Positions 46,320 through 55,224 of a stretch of DNA of 64,000 bases are shown piece after piece (the first letter of the stretch is position 1; every line of letters starts with the position of its first letter). A program made the position numbers and the translations under genes. The DNA is from Chromatiales bacterium (lineage in GTDB: Bacteria; Pseudomonadota; Gammaproteobacteria; Chromatiales; Chromatiaceae): assembly GCA_028280505.1 (NCBI GenBank), contig JANQLO010000079.1, forward strand, positions 1 to 64,000, read 5' to 3'. The notes beneath the pieces are model-generated. The model had not been told where the DNA came from and did no database searches. It saw nothing but the letters and a program-made list of their open reading frames with translations.

Positions 46320-47273
46320 CTACATGTCGGTAAGGCGCATACAATCCACCTCCAGGGCTCTGACGTCGTCCCAGTCGGCGTTTTGTGCAACCGTGAAACC
46401 GATGAGGTTTAAGTTCTCCAGGACTGGAGCGGCCTGTGGATCAAGATGCATGCCGGTCAGGGTCGCTTGCACGACATCCAACCAACCCTTCGATACGCGT
46501 TCATGCGCGGCGATGGCGTGAGAAGTATAGCTGGGCGTCACCCACAATACCCGCAGTTCGTTTCGCACCACAGGATCCAGGCCCTGCAAGGTGCGAAACA
46601 TGCCACCACCCGCCAGCAAACGCCCCGTTGCTACCACGTGGTACACCGAATCATGTGACGACACATAGTGAACGCCACTACGAATACCCAGTGCAGCGAG
46701 ATGCGCACGCGGCAACATACTGGCAACGAAAGAGCCCGGCGCGGGATAGGCCAGCACTTTGCCGTCAAGATCGTTCAGGTCGCGCAAAGGTGAATCTCTG
46801 TGGACTACCACTACACCGCGTACACGTTCGTCCGCAGTGCGTACGACCGCCTGATAACCGTTCTCGCGCTCGTTGTGCAACACGAATTGATAAGGATTCA
46901 TATAGGCGAAATCGTATTCTCCGGCGGCAAGCCGCCGATCGAATGTCGGCAAGTCAGGTGCCGTTTTGAAAACGAATCGATAGCCGGTTCGAGACTCGAG
47001 GTAGGCGAGCAGAGGCCCCCAAGTCTGCAACAAATGACTTGGCGGTTGCTGTGGCAATACACCGAAGCTGAAAGTCGGCGATTCCGCCGCGGCGGCACCA
47101 CTTAGCACGATTGCAACAAACGACAAGACAGCGCCACGACGCTGTCTGCGCCAGCGAGAAAAACGCCGCGACACCAATCGCCAACCACGCCTCGATATCA
47201 ACGATACGGGAACACCGGCCGGGGCGTCCGGCCGGTGCCGTCGATTATTACGATGCTGACGATTCGAGATCAC
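46320..47273 (-). CDS. PhnD-like periplasmic binding protein, probable sensory partner of the hybrid kinase
   Basis: 317 residues from a GTG 15 bases after the chemoreceptor stop; later in-frame starts are possible. The N-terminus is Arg-rich, with a hydrophobic export segment (VLSFVAIVLSGAAAAE) ending near residue 63. The mature part matches the phosphate/phosphite/phosphonate binding family: FGVLPQQPPSHLLQTWGPLLAYLE, AAGEYDFAYMNPYQFVLH and GKVLAYPAPGSFVASMLPR. No ABC ATPase or permease gene is nearby; instead a chemoreceptor gene lies upstream and a hybrid kinase gene downstream. This supports a sensing rather than transport role, like TorT or LuxP. The ligand is unknown. Confidence 0.85.
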   Translation of the reverse strand: MISNRQHRNNRRHRPDAPAGVPVSLISRRGWRLVSRRFSRWRRQRRGAVLSFVAIVLSGAAAAESPTFSFGVLPQQPPSHLLQTWGPLLAYLESRTGYRFVFKTAPDLPTFDRRLAAGEYDFAYMNPYQFVLHNERENGYQAVVRTADERVRGVVVVHRDSPLRDLNDLDGKVLAYPAPGSFVASMLPRAHLAALGIRSGVHYVSSHDSVYHVVATGRLLAGGGMFRTLQGLDPVVRNELRVLWVTPSYTSHAIAAHERVSKGWLDVVQATLTGMHLDPQAAPVLENLNLIGFTVAQNADWDDVRALEVDCMRLTDM

Positions 47274-47288
47274 TGAGTTACCGCCACT

Positions 47289-48935
47289 CTAGATGACGAA
47301 TCGTTTGGCGATGGTTTGAAGATTCGCCGACAAGCTGGCCAATTCGGCATTGGCAACCGCCGTCTGTGACGCACCCTCCGACGACTGCGCCGACAAATCT
47401 CGAATAGACACGACGTTGCGGTTGATTTCCTCGGCCACCGAGCCCTGCTCTTCTGCTGCCGTCGCAATCTGGGCATTCATCGACTTGATTTGGCTTACCG
47501 CCTGACCGATGTCCTCGAGCGTCTGATCTGCCCGGCGCACCCGCTCCAGACTGTTTTGTGCCTTGTTCCGACCCTGCTCCATCGCCTGCGCTGCATCCTT
47601 GCTGCCTTGCTGCAGGCCCTCGATCATCTGCTGGATCTCCTGCGTCGACTCCTGCGTCCGACCCGCCAGCGTTCGCACCTCGTCCGCTACCACGGCAAAA
47701 CCACGACCCTGCTCGCCCGCACGCGCCGCTTCAATCGCCGCATTCAATGCCAACAGGTTGGTCTGCTCGGCAATCCCACGGATCACGTCCAATACGGTCC
47801 CGATGTTGTCGCTTTCGGTCTCGAGTTGGCGTATCACGCCCGCCGCATGGTGAACCTCGTTCGCCAGATCCTCTGTCGCCGACAACGCCTGCGCCGCCAC
47901 CGACCGGCCCTCGCACGCCTTGATATCCGCCTGCGACGCCGCCTCATCTGCACTGGCCGCGGTACGTGCGACATCCTGCACCGTGCTGGTCATTTCATTC
48001 ATCGCAGTCGCGACCTGCTCGGTATCCGATTGCTGTGTGTGTAAACGTGTACTGGTTTCATCGGTAATCACCGAAGTCTGCTCGGCTGCCGCGGCAAGCT
48101 GCACCGTGGCGTTGCTCATCTCATGGATGACCTCACGGAATCCCTCGCCCATGGCATCGAATGCCTTGGCCACCTGACCCAGTTCGTCTTTCGAGTCATA
48201 GCCGCAACGCACTGTCAGATCGCCGGCCGCCATCGCAGACGACGACTTACGCAGCTTGCCGACCGCCTCACCGATACCGCGAATCGTGACGAAGGCCAAC
48301 CCGCTAAGCAGCACGATCGCCAGTACGATCAAGCCGACCGAGAACTTGAGTACAAAGGCATTGCGTTCGCTTTGCTGCGCATAGTCCTGACGCGCTCGAT
48401 CCAGCTCATATTCCCGAAGTTTCTCGACCTCTTCATGAGCCGCCTTGAACAGGGGATTGGTATGCTCCAGCAGCTTGCGAATGGCCACCAGGTATGCGCC
48501 GCGTTCCAGTTCCGCACTCACTCCCCGCAAACCTTTCTCGACAAAAACCGCACGCTTTTGTGCAAAGGCCTCAGCCAAGGCCCGCTCTTCCGGCGACATC
48601 GGCGTCTTCATGAATTCCTGCCAAATCGCGGTGATCTCGGCGATATTTTTCTCAACCGTCTTGGTGTGCATCGTGACGTCGTGCTTGTGCCACGACACTG
48701 TCTTGGACTCCGGATCGTGCTGCAGTGCAAACACGAGCTGACTGCGGTTTTCACGCATCAGTTCGATGATCGTGCTCAACTGCCCGGCGGGAACCAAGCG
48801 ATGTTCGTAAAACTCTTCCAATGACGTTTCGGCGGTCCGCATCGAAAACAATCCCAGACCACCGATCGCCAACATCAACACAGCAGAGCACGCCACCAAA
48901 AACACCAACCTAGCCTTGATCGTTACTTTGTTCAT
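47289..48935 (-). CDS. Methyl-accepting chemotaxis protein, TarH-type sensor (paralogue 1)
   Basis: 548 residues from the ATG at 48935, chosen because it aligns with the start of the second chemoreceptor and has GAGGGTT just upstream. Transmembrane helices lie at about 12-30 and 188-208, with a four-helix periplasmic domain between ([34 protein letters not shown]). HAMP follows. The signalling hairpin tip is [35 protein letters not shown], intact for CheA/CheW contact. There is no CheR-binding pentapeptide at the C-terminus. It leads the minus-strand run PhnD - hybrid kinase - regulator - HD protein. The ligand is unknown. Confidence 0.95.
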   Translation of the reverse strand: MNKVTIKARLVFLVACSAVLMLAIGGLGLFSMRTAETSLEEFYEHRLVPAGQLSTIIELMRENRSQLVFALQHDPESKTVSWHKHDVTMHTKTVEKNIAEITAIWQEFMKTPMSPEERALAEAFAQKRAVFVEKGLRGVSAELERGAYLVAIRKLLEHTNPLFKAAHEEVEKLREYELDRARQDYAQQSERNAFVLKFSVGLIVLAIVLLSGLAFVTIRGIGEAVGKLRKSSSAMAAGDLTVRCGYDSKDELGQVAKAFDAMGEGFREVIHEMSNATVQLAAAAEQTSVITDETSTRLHTQQSDTEQVATAMNEMTSTVQDVARTAASADEAASQADIKACEGRSVAAQALSATEDLANEVHHAAGVIRQLETESDNIGTVLDVIRGIAEQTNLLALNAAIEAARAGEQGRGFAVVADEVRTLAGRTQESTQEIQQMIEGLQQGSKDAAQAMEQGRNKAQNSLERVRRADQTLEDIGQAVSQIKSMNAQIATAAEEQGSVAEEINRNVVSIRDLSAQSSEGASQTAVANAELASLSANLQTIAKRFVI

Positions 48936-49270
48936 AACCCTCATTTTCAATTACCTAAAGCTGTCCAAAACAAAAACTACTCACTCCCTAGCAAAGGCCG
49001 GGCCAAAGAAAAAAACACAATACAAACAAGGCTATACAGAAAACTGCGGGATCACTGGGCAAGCTGGAACACCGTGTCTTGCAATATGCAAAGCAAAACG
49101 CCGAGCTTGCTTATCAAGCTGCGGATAGATGCTGCATATTGCCAGGCGCCGTTCCCTTGAAGACGCTGAAGTAACAACGAAACCCGTTCCGATTCATCAA
49201 CTTGCATATCGATGCATGAAGTTGGCACAGATCTCGCGATACCTCGGGCAGGAACTTGAGAGACACCACT
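48936..49270. other. Divergent intergenic region between chemoreceptor and RsbU-like genes
   Basis: 335 bases that must carry promoters for both directions. The left part is A/T-rich (poly-A tracts around 48970-49030). No clear sigma-54 (TGGCAC..TTGC) or sigma-28 element is seen, and small frames here lack ribosome sites. Confidence 0.35.
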
Positions 49271-50596
49271 ATGTATGGAACAGCCGACCGAGTGATACCG
49301 ATGCGGCATACGGACAAACACGGGGAATCGATTGGAAACCCGCTTTGGTCGCGCGACACGGTATTGGTGATCGCCACCGATCAGAATCAACGACCTGAGT
49401 TGGAACATCTGTTAGACAATGCCGGTTATCGCGTGTTGTTCTCGGAAGGCCTTCAACAGACGCTCGAGACAATTCAACGCACGGGCACTCAGCTGGTGAT
49501 CATCGACGCCGGTCAATCGGAAGATGCCGGGCTGGCACTTTGCCGAAACCTACGCGACGGCACCATGTACACCCGACCACACGTGATGCTGCTCAGCGAT
49601 GACCTGGCGGGCCTCGATGTTAATGCCGCGACAAAAGCCGGCATTGACGATTTCCTGTTTACGCCACTGCACGAAGAAAAGTTGAAGCTGCGTCTGTTGA
49701 ACGGCATACGTATGCTGCGTCTGCACTACCAGGCCGAACACCGCAGTCTGCAATTGGCGGACGCGCTCAATCGCGAGGCCAATACCAAGAAGACCTTACA
49801 CGACAGCCTACGCGCGGCAGCGAAAGCACAACGTGAACTATTAGGTAATGAAAGCAACGCTTTCCCCGAGCTCGAGGTGGCCAGCCTGTTTCTGCCCGCA
49901 GGCACGGTCTCCAACGATAGCTACGGCTGCATCAAATTAGACGACGAGCATCTCGCGTTCTACATGATCGACGCCACGGGAAATGAACTGGCATCGGTCA
50001 TGCTGGCACACAGCATCGCACGCACGCTCTCACAGTTTGACAACGGCATCGTATACAAAGCCGGCCACCAGGGCGATCACACCAATGGACGTCGTTTGCC
50101 GGCGTACATCGTACCCCCCGACGAGGTTGTGGATACGCTCAATACCCATTTCGCGGAACAAGATACCGCCATCGGTTACTTCACCATGGTGTATGGCGTA
50201 ATCAACGCGCGTACAGGCGTCGGCGAGCTCTGCCAGGCTGGACACCCCCACCCCATCATCGTGTCCGGCAAGAATCGTGTATTGCCGTTCGGGAACGGCG
50301 GTTTTTCGGTCGGGCTGGTAAAAGATGCAAGCTACGACACGATCGGTTTCCAGCTCGAGCCGGGCGATCGCCTGTTTGTTTACTCCGACGGCCTCACCGA
50401 CTGTCGAATCAGAACCAGCCGATGCTTCGGTATCCAACGCCTCATCTCTCTTCTGGAAACTACTCGAGGCCTATCGCTGGCCGACGGTCTCGAGCATGTC
50501 AACGAACGCCTTGATCGTTGGCGTAAGAAAAAACCGTCGGGCGACGATATTTCGCTATTGGCAATCGGTCGCCCCAAGACACCTGCATCGTCATGA
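49271..50596 (+). CDS. Receiver domain fused to SpoIIE/RsbU-type PP2C phosphatase
   Basis: About 441 residues from the ATG at 49271; an ATG at 49301 is possible. Residues about 28-150 are a receiver-like domain (VLVIATDQNQ, acceptor Asp in QLVIIDAGQSED). A coiled linker follows. The PP2C domain (about 195-435) keeps metal ligands in NDSYGC, MIDATGNELAS, FVYSDGLTDC and SGDDISLLAIG, plus HPHPIIVSG. Such proteins dephosphorylate STAS anti-anti-sigma factors and are triggered by phosphorylation of the receiver. The next gene overlaps by four bases and encodes a kinase-fold partner. No STAS gene is in the window. Confidence 0.9.
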   Translation: MYGTADRVIPMRHTDKHGESIGNPLWSRDTVLVIATDQNQRPELEHLLDNAGYRVLFSEGLQQTLETIQRTGTQLVIIDAGQSEDAGLALCRNLRDGTMYTRPHVMLLSDDLAGLDVNAATKAGIDDFLFTPLHEEKLKLRLLNGIRMLRLHYQAEHRSLQLADALNREANTKKTLHDSLRAAAKAQRELLGNESNAFPELEVASLFLPAGTVSNDSYGCIKLDDEHLAFYMIDATGNELASVMLAHSIARTLSQFDNGIVYKAGHQGDHTNGRRLPAYIVPPDEVVDTLNTHFAEQDTAIGYFTMVYGVINARTGVGELCQAGHPHPIIVSGKNRVLPFGNGGFSVGLVKDASYDTIGFQLEPGDRLFVYSDGLTDCRIRTSRCFGIQRLISLLETTRGLSLADGLEHVNERLDRWRKKKPSGDDISLLAIGRPKTPASS

Positions 50597-51066
50597 CGGA
50601 ACTCATTGTCAACATGGCCGGGACGACAGAGGCCATCCCGGAAACCGCCGATGCTGTCGCCCGATTCGCCTCCGGCATCGGACTCGACACAGAGGCCGCG
50701 CGACAGATCAGGGTCGTTTTATCGGAAGCGTTGAACAATATTATCGCTTACGCGTTGTTGTTCAACCGGCATCAGCGCATTCAGATCAAATGCCTGGTCG
50801 AAAAAGACGTATTGACCATAGACATTCACGATCACGGGCTTCCGCTCAAAACCTCGTCCGAATACGGCTGCCCCAAGTCCGGCGACCCTTGTCCCGACGG
50901 TTGTACCCAATGCGGTCGCGGCTGGCCGATCATTGTGCACTGGGCGGACAGCGTCGAGTATCAGCGAAAGGAGGGCCACAATATCCTGACCTTGTACAAA
51001 ACACTCGCCCCGTCAAAGGCGGACGATCAAAAGCGACCCTACCGGGGGCACACTGCCCCGGTGTAA
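50593..51066 (+). CDS. RsbW/SpoIIAB-like ATPase (anti-sigma kinase fold) with four-cysteine insertion
   Basis: 157 residues, with the start overlapping the RsbU-like stop (ATGA). The HATPase fold is supported by the N box VVLSEALNNIIAYAL, a G1-like IDIHDHG and GRGWPIIVHWAD at the lid end. Between them lies CPKSGDPCPDGCTQCGRG, with Cys93, Cys100, Cys104 and Cys107, a pattern suited to binding a metal or Fe-S cluster. I know of no standard RsbW member with this insert. Such proteins bind and inhibit a sigma factor or other partner and phosphorylate a STAS protein. Convergent with the chemoreceptor at 51180. Confidence 0.85.
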   Translation: MTELIVNMAGTTEAIPETADAVARFASGIGLDTEAARQIRVVLSEALNNIIAYALLFNRHQRIQIKCLVEKDVLTIDIHDHGLPLKTSSEYGCPKSGDPCPDGCTQCGRGWPIIVHWADSVEYQRKEGHNILTLYKTLAPSKADDQKRPYRGHTAPV

Positions 51067-51104
51067 AACCCGTTGACTCAACCTCTCATCGGAACGGGAC
51101 ATTA

Positions 51105-51178
51105 GGGCACCTCTAACAATTCATGAGCACGCATCTTGGGCGCTCAAATGCATGCTCTCAGGATTATTAGAGATGCCC
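51105..51178. repeat. 74-bp palindromic (MITE-like) element with ATTA target duplication
   Basis: The ends GGGCACCTCTAACAAT and, on the other strand, GGGCATCTCTAATAAT match at 14 of 16 bases, and pairing continues toward the centre so that nearly the whole element folds into one hairpin. It is flanked by ATTA on both sides (51101-51104 and 51179-51182). The right ATTA supplies the TAA stop of the chemoreceptor gene. It sits between two convergent genes, where the hairpin could also act on transcript ends. Confidence 0.65.
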
Positions 51179-51179
51179 A

Positions 51180-52838
51180 TTAGATACGGAACCGTTTCGC
51201 GATGGTTCGGAGGCTGGCCGAAAGATCGGCCAACTCCGTACTCGCTACCGCTGTCTGCGCCGCACCCTCCGATGATTGCGCCGACAAGTCCCGAATGGAC
51301 ACGACGTTGCGGTTGATTTCCTCGGCCACCGAGCCCTGCTCCTCCGCTGCCGTCGCAATCTGCGCGTTCATCGATTTGATTTGGCCCACCGCCTCGCTGA
51401 TTTCTTCAAGTGCACCATCCGCCCGACGTACCTGTTCCAAACTGTGTTGCGCCTTGCTCTGGCCCTGCTCCATCGCCTGCGCCGCACTTTTACTACCCTG
51501 CTGCAGACCCTCGATCATCCGCTGAATCTCCTGTGTCGATTCCTGCGTCCGACCCGCCAGGGTCCTCACCTCGTCCGCAACCACGGCAAATCCACGGCCC
51601 TGCTCACCTGCACGCGCCGCTTCGATCGCCGCATTCAACGCCAAGAGATTGGTCTGTTCGGCGATCCCACGAATCACGTCCAATACGGTCCCGATGTTGT
51701 CGCTTTCACTTTCGAGTCGACGGATCACGTCTGCCGCACGATGGACTTCGTTCACCAGGTCCTCAGTCGCCGACAGAGCCTGTGCCGCCACCGAACGACC
51801 TTCACCGGCCTTGCCGTCCGCCTGCAATGCGGCCTCGTCCGCGCTCGCTGCGGTACGTGCCACATCTTGCACGGTGCTGGTCATTTCGTTCATCGCGGTC
51901 GCGACCTGCTCGGTCTCCGATTGCTGCGTATGCAACCGTGTACTGGTTTCATCGGTGATCACCGAGGTCTGCTCGGCCGCCGAGGCAAGCTGGACCGTGG
52001 CATTGCTCATCTCGCGGATCGCCTCACGGAATTTTTCGCGCATGGCGTCGAAGGCCTTGGCCACCTGGCCCAGTTCGTCTTTCGACTCATAGCCACAACG
52101 GACCGTCAGATCGCCGGCCGCCATCGCGGCCGAGGCTTTGTTCAGCTTGCCGACCGCTTCGCCGATGCCGCGGATGGTCACCACGGCCAGCGTGCTCAGC
52201 AGACCAATCGCCAAGACGATCAAAGCGATCGATAGACTACGTACAAAGGCATTGCGCTCGACCTGTTGGATATAGGCGAGTTGGGCCCGATCGAGCTGGT
52301 ACTGCCACAGCTTCTCGACCTCTTTGTGAGCCTCTATGAACAGCGGGTTCGTCATTCCCAGTAAGACACGGATGGCACCCAGGTAGTCCCCTTGCTGGAG
52401 TTCGGCACTGACCCCGCGCAGGCCTTTCTCGACGAAAACCGCGCGCTTTTTGGCGAAGGCCTCGGCCAGGGCCCGCTCCTCCGGCGATAGTTCGTTCGCC
52501 ATGTAGACCTGCCAGATCGCGGTGATCTCGGCGATGTTCTTTTCGACCGTGTTGATGTGCATCGTGACATCGTGCTTGTGCCATGACACCGTTTTGGAGC
52601 CCGGTTCGTGCTGCAGTGCGAATACCAGCTGACTACGATTCTCACGCATCAGTTCGATGATCCGGCTGAGTTGCCCGGTCGGCACCAATCGCTCTTCGTA
52701 GACCGCCTTGAGCGAATCCTCCGCGGCTTGCATCGCAAACAGCCCGAGACCGCCGACCACCAGCATCAGCAGTCCCGAAAACGCGACCAGCAAAGTCAGA
52801 CGAAACTTGATTGTGAGTTTTTGTAGCGGGTTCTTCAT
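51180..52838 (-). CDS. Methyl-accepting chemotaxis protein, TarH-type sensor (paralogue 2)
   Basis: 552 residues from the ATG at 52838, with GGGGAAGGTGAC upstream. The architecture equals the chemoreceptor at 47289-48935: two membrane helices, four-helix periplasmic domain, HAMP and the signalling hairpin with [19 protein letters not shown]. The two are nearly identical over the signalling half and clearly similar in the sensor ([19 protein letters not shown]). They differ mainly in the last sensor helix and membrane segments, so they look like a recent duplication separated by the RsbU/RsbW-like pair. The stop codon lies in the target duplication of the element at 51105. Confidence 0.95.
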   Translation of the reverse strand: MKNPLQKLTIKFRLTLLVAFSGLLMLVVGGLGLFAMQAAEDSLKAVYEERLVPTGQLSRIIELMRENRSQLVFALQHEPGSKTVSWHKHDVTMHINTVEKNIAEITAIWQVYMANELSPEERALAEAFAKKRAVFVEKGLRGVSAELQQGDYLGAIRVLLGMTNPLFIEAHKEVEKLWQYQLDRAQLAYIQQVERNAFVRSLSIALIVLAIGLLSTLAVVTIRGIGEAVGKLNKASAAMAAGDLTVRCGYESKDELGQVAKAFDAMREKFREAIREMSNATVQLASAAEQTSVITDETSTRLHTQQSETEQVATAMNEMTSTVQDVARTAASADEAALQADGKAGEGRSVAAQALSATEDLVNEVHRAADVIRRLESESDNIGTVLDVIRGIAEQTNLLALNAAIEAARAGEQGRGFAVVADEVRTLAGRTQESTQEIQRMIEGLQQGSKSAAQAMEQGQSKAQHSLEQVRRADGALEEISEAVGQIKSMNAQIATAAEEQGSVAEEINRNVVSIRDLSAQSSEGAAQTAVASTELADLSASLRTIAKRFRI

Positions 52839-53040
52839 GTCACCTTCCCCTTGTTCAGTAGATAAGTTGCGGATTCCCGCGCCCGATCCGTAAAGGCTTG
52901 GTGCCACGTTCCCGTGAGGCCTCGGCTTTATCGCAGTTGTTTCTACGACACAAGATCGACCAATGTGGGAACTCCTTTACACATCTAGCGAAAAAAACGC
53001 CAAGACATCGGGCTCGGCCATCCATTGCCGAAACATCAAA

Positions 53041-54222
53041 TCAATGCAGCTTTCGCGGCTGATCTTCAGCACGCTGTCGCTCCTGCAGAGCAACCATTCG
53101 ACGGCTGATTCCGTTCGCAATCACGCGTTGTTGTTCTATGGCTACGGCGATACGTTCACACATCGACCTAAACGACGTTACGGACTTATGGATGCTGCGC
53201 AACGCATCTATCGCACGCAACGCCAACGGCACGCCGCCAGGTACGGAGGACAGATCGTTCGTCGTAACGCGCTCGACTAAGACCAAGGTCTCCTGCAGCC
53301 GCCCAACGAGGCCCTGCATTTTTTCGGTGACATCCTGTGAAAGGCTCGCAAGGTGTCGCACGCGGTCCGAAGTTGCCGATATTGCGCAATCCGACTTGCC
53401 ATTATGGGGGGCCTCTATTGCGGCTTTTGTCGCCAGCAGATTGGTAGTCCTGGCCGCGTCCTTCAAGGCATCCAGTGACCGACAGATCTCTGTCTTTTCA
53501 CGTTCCATGTCCTGAATCGCCTGGGTGACCAGGCGCACTTCCGTGGCCAACAGCTCGGAAAGCTCCGTTGTATCCGGGAACCGGCCAAGGCGGTCCGCAG
53601 TTACGCTCGTATCCTCCTCATGCCGGTTGTTTTCGCTCACCGCATCGCCGTCGGTAACATCAATCTCGGTCGAATCCATACGGCCTCCGATCATTTCCAT
53701 AGTTTCGGACTCCACGTGTCTTATAGCTTCCAATACACATTCCCGCGCATCCATGCGATGGCCATGGGATCGATGAGTCACCGAATCGACGGTCTCATCG
53801 ATATCTCTAGCCGCAATTCCGAACGGTGATCGCAGGAAGACGAACAACCAGATGCCGATCGTGCCGCCCACTATCACGGCAAGCATCACGATCATGGCAT
53901 TGCTGGCATGGAGATGAATCATCACCAATACCGTCATCACTACCACCAAGCATGGCGCCACGATCAACTGCCAAGGTACCGGTAAAACGGCATGATCGAA
54001 GGAAAACAATCTATGGATCAGTGCAAATGCGGATCGCCGGTCGCGAGTATCGAACTCGGCATTGCCATCCGGATGGTCGAAATCGGCAGATCTCTTCTCA
54101 TCGTTGTCGACAAGACCGTTTTCCTTGCCGTCGTTCATCCCCTTCACAATCCCGGTGCCGGACGGGTGCACACCCGTATCAAAGGCCTCTTCCACGTCTA
54201 AGGCCGAACAATGGCTCTTCAC
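53041..54222 (-). CDS. Membrane protein with degenerate chemoreceptor signalling hairpin
   Basis: 393 residues from a GTG with GGGAG upstream. The N-terminal 80 residues are acidic and cytoplasmic. Two adjacent membrane helices lie at about 86-104 and 107-130, with almost no periplasmic part. The C-terminal half resembles a chemoreceptor hairpin: RTTNLLATKAAIEAPHNG aligns with [18 protein letters not shown]. However, the tip [14 protein letters not shown] reads KSDCAISATSDRVR, so residues needed for CheA/CheW binding are lost. It is a full-length open frame, not an obvious pseudogene. It lies 200 bases upstream of chemoreceptor 2 on the same strand, so a role as decoy or partner of that receptor is possible. 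Confidence 0.75.
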   Translation of the reverse strand: MKSHCSALDVEEAFDTGVHPSGTGIVKGMNDGKENGLVDNDEKRSADFDHPDGNAEFDTRDRRSAFALIHRLFSFDHAVLPVPWQLIVAPCLVVVMTVLVMIHLHASNAMIVMLAVIVGGTIGIWLFVFLRSPFGIAARDIDETVDSVTHRSHGHRMDARECVLEAIRHVESETMEMIGGRMDSTEIDVTDGDAVSENNRHEEDTSVTADRLGRFPDTTELSELLATEVRLVTQAIQDMEREKTEICRSLDALKDAARTTNLLATKAAIEAPHNGKSDCAISATSDRVRHLASLSQDVTEKMQGLVGRLQETLVLVERVTTNDLSSVPGGVPLALRAIDALRSIHKSVTSFRSMCERIAVAIEQQRVIANGISRRMVALQERQRAEDQPRKLH

Positions 54223-54240
54223 GAAAAATCACTCCCTTGT

Positions 54241-54275
54241 AGTCAAGTTGACTTAACCGGTTCAATGCGAACCGG
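54241..54275 (-). promoter_or_regulatory. Paired palindromes just upstream of the degenerate-receptor gene
   Basis: AGTCAA-G-TTGACT (54241-54253) and CCGGTTC with GAACCGG around a 5-base loop (54257-54275) stand side by side, ending about 20 bases before the GTG at 54222. They could be operators or two tandem RNA hairpins in the leader. An ANTAR regulator, a family that binds paired RNA hairpins, is encoded just upstream, but the loops do not show the usual ANTAR hexaloop. Confidence 0.4.
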
Positions 54276-54433
54276 CAGAGACTCCAATGCACAAGCAATC
54301 CATCCGAAAATGGCGCGATGGGTTTGCTCGCACGGTTTCAGGCGGGGAAAGGGCCGGATAGTTATCTGATGCCGCGGGAAAAAGGCGGCTGACCGACGAT
54401 CAAAGGTGACACGCCTTGGCGAAACACCGATTT

Positions 54434-54475
54434 ATCAACGTTTGCAGGATCTCAAGATGCCTGCGTGAAGTTGAT
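54434..54475. other. Extended inverted repeat downstream of the ANTAR regulator gene
   Basis: GCAGGATCT (54444-54452) pairs with AGAT-g-CCTGC (54455-54464) around a CA loop, and outside it ATCAAC (54434) pairs with GTTGAT (54470). There is no T-run. It may be the transcript end of the regulator gene or an operator. The remainder of 54223-54541 shows no gene. Confidence 0.4.
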
Positions 54476-54541
54476 TAGCGGTCGTCGTCAATGCTTCTTT
54501 AATACAAAAATCATCATAAGCAAAGATGAACATTCGGATAC

Positions 54542-55204
54542 TCATGTCTCGGCGAGATCCCCTTCGGGGTAAGCGCCTCGATCGAGAACATCGCTCTCTT
54601 TGTCGGTGCCGGTCTTTAACGGCTTCAAAGCGCCGAGTTTGTACCAGGCATCCAGCGACTCGTTCGCGACATCCTTGACCTTACGACGCTGCGCACGGGC
54701 CCTGCTGCGTAACATCTCGAACGCTTCATGTTGTTCGAGACGATAACGTTCCATGATGATACCCACGACCACGTTGACGATATTGCCGGTCTCCAGGGCA
54801 AGCTCCAAGCGATTACCGGATTGACGCAGCGCCGCAAAATCCTTTGCACGGCGCAATGCGGCTTCGATCGTGGGAATGGCCTTTTCGATGTCGATCGGCT
54901 TGACCAGATAACCCAAGGTACCGATTTCCGCCGCCTCTTCGACATAATCGCGTTCGCTATAGGCCGAAAGAAAAATGAAAGGCACCCCCAACTCGGCAAA
55001 ACGCCGACCGAGCTCGAATCCCGACATCCGCGGCATTCGCTTATCGACAATCGCCAAGTCAGGACATTCTTCAGCAACCATACCCAAGGCCTCGTCGCCC
55101 GAACCGGCCAATCTCACATCGTATCCGGCATCCCCAAGACCCTTACCGAAGGTTGCGAGTACCAGTTCATCATCATCTACCAGTAGCAGTTTCTTATGCT
55201 TCAC
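54542..55204 (-). CDS. ANTAR-domain response regulator (RNA-binding antiterminator type)
   Basis: 220 residues from a GTG 20 bases after the kinase stop. The receiver domain has LLLVDDDE, acceptor Asp in LAIVDKRMPRMSG and a conserved Lys in YLVKPID. The ANTAR domain (about 125-190) has NIVNVVVGIIMERYRLEQHEAFEMLRSRAR and ANESLDAW. ANTAR proteins such as EutV and NasR bind tandem RNA hairpins and prevent transcription termination. Pairing with a HisKA_2 kinase matches EutV/EutW. Target leaders must carry two hairpins; candidates near this gene are the paired palindromes at 54241-54275. Confidence 0.93.
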   Translation of the reverse strand: MKHKKLLLVDDDELVLATFGKGLGDAGYDVRLAGSGDEALGMVAEECPDLAIVDKRMPRMSGFELGRRFAELGVPFIFLSAYSERDYVEEAAEIGTLGYLVKPIDIEKAIPTIEAALRRAKDFAALRQSGNRLELALETGNIVNVVVGIIMERYRLEQHEAFEMLRSRARAQRRKVKDVANESLDAWYKLGALKPLKTGTDKESDVLDRGAYPEGDLAET

Positions 55205-55224
55205 CGTTGTGTTTCCTTATCGTT

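Noticed and set aside
48916..49128. A 70-codon plus-strand frame in the divergent intergenic region
   Set aside because: It starts inside the chemoreceptor start region, has no ribosome site and ends without any family feature.
52885..52915. TGGCACCAAGC upstream of chemoreceptor 2 as a sigma-54 promoter
   Set aside because: The -24 half TGGCAC is present, but the -12 half reads CTTTA instead of TTGCA, so the match is not credible.
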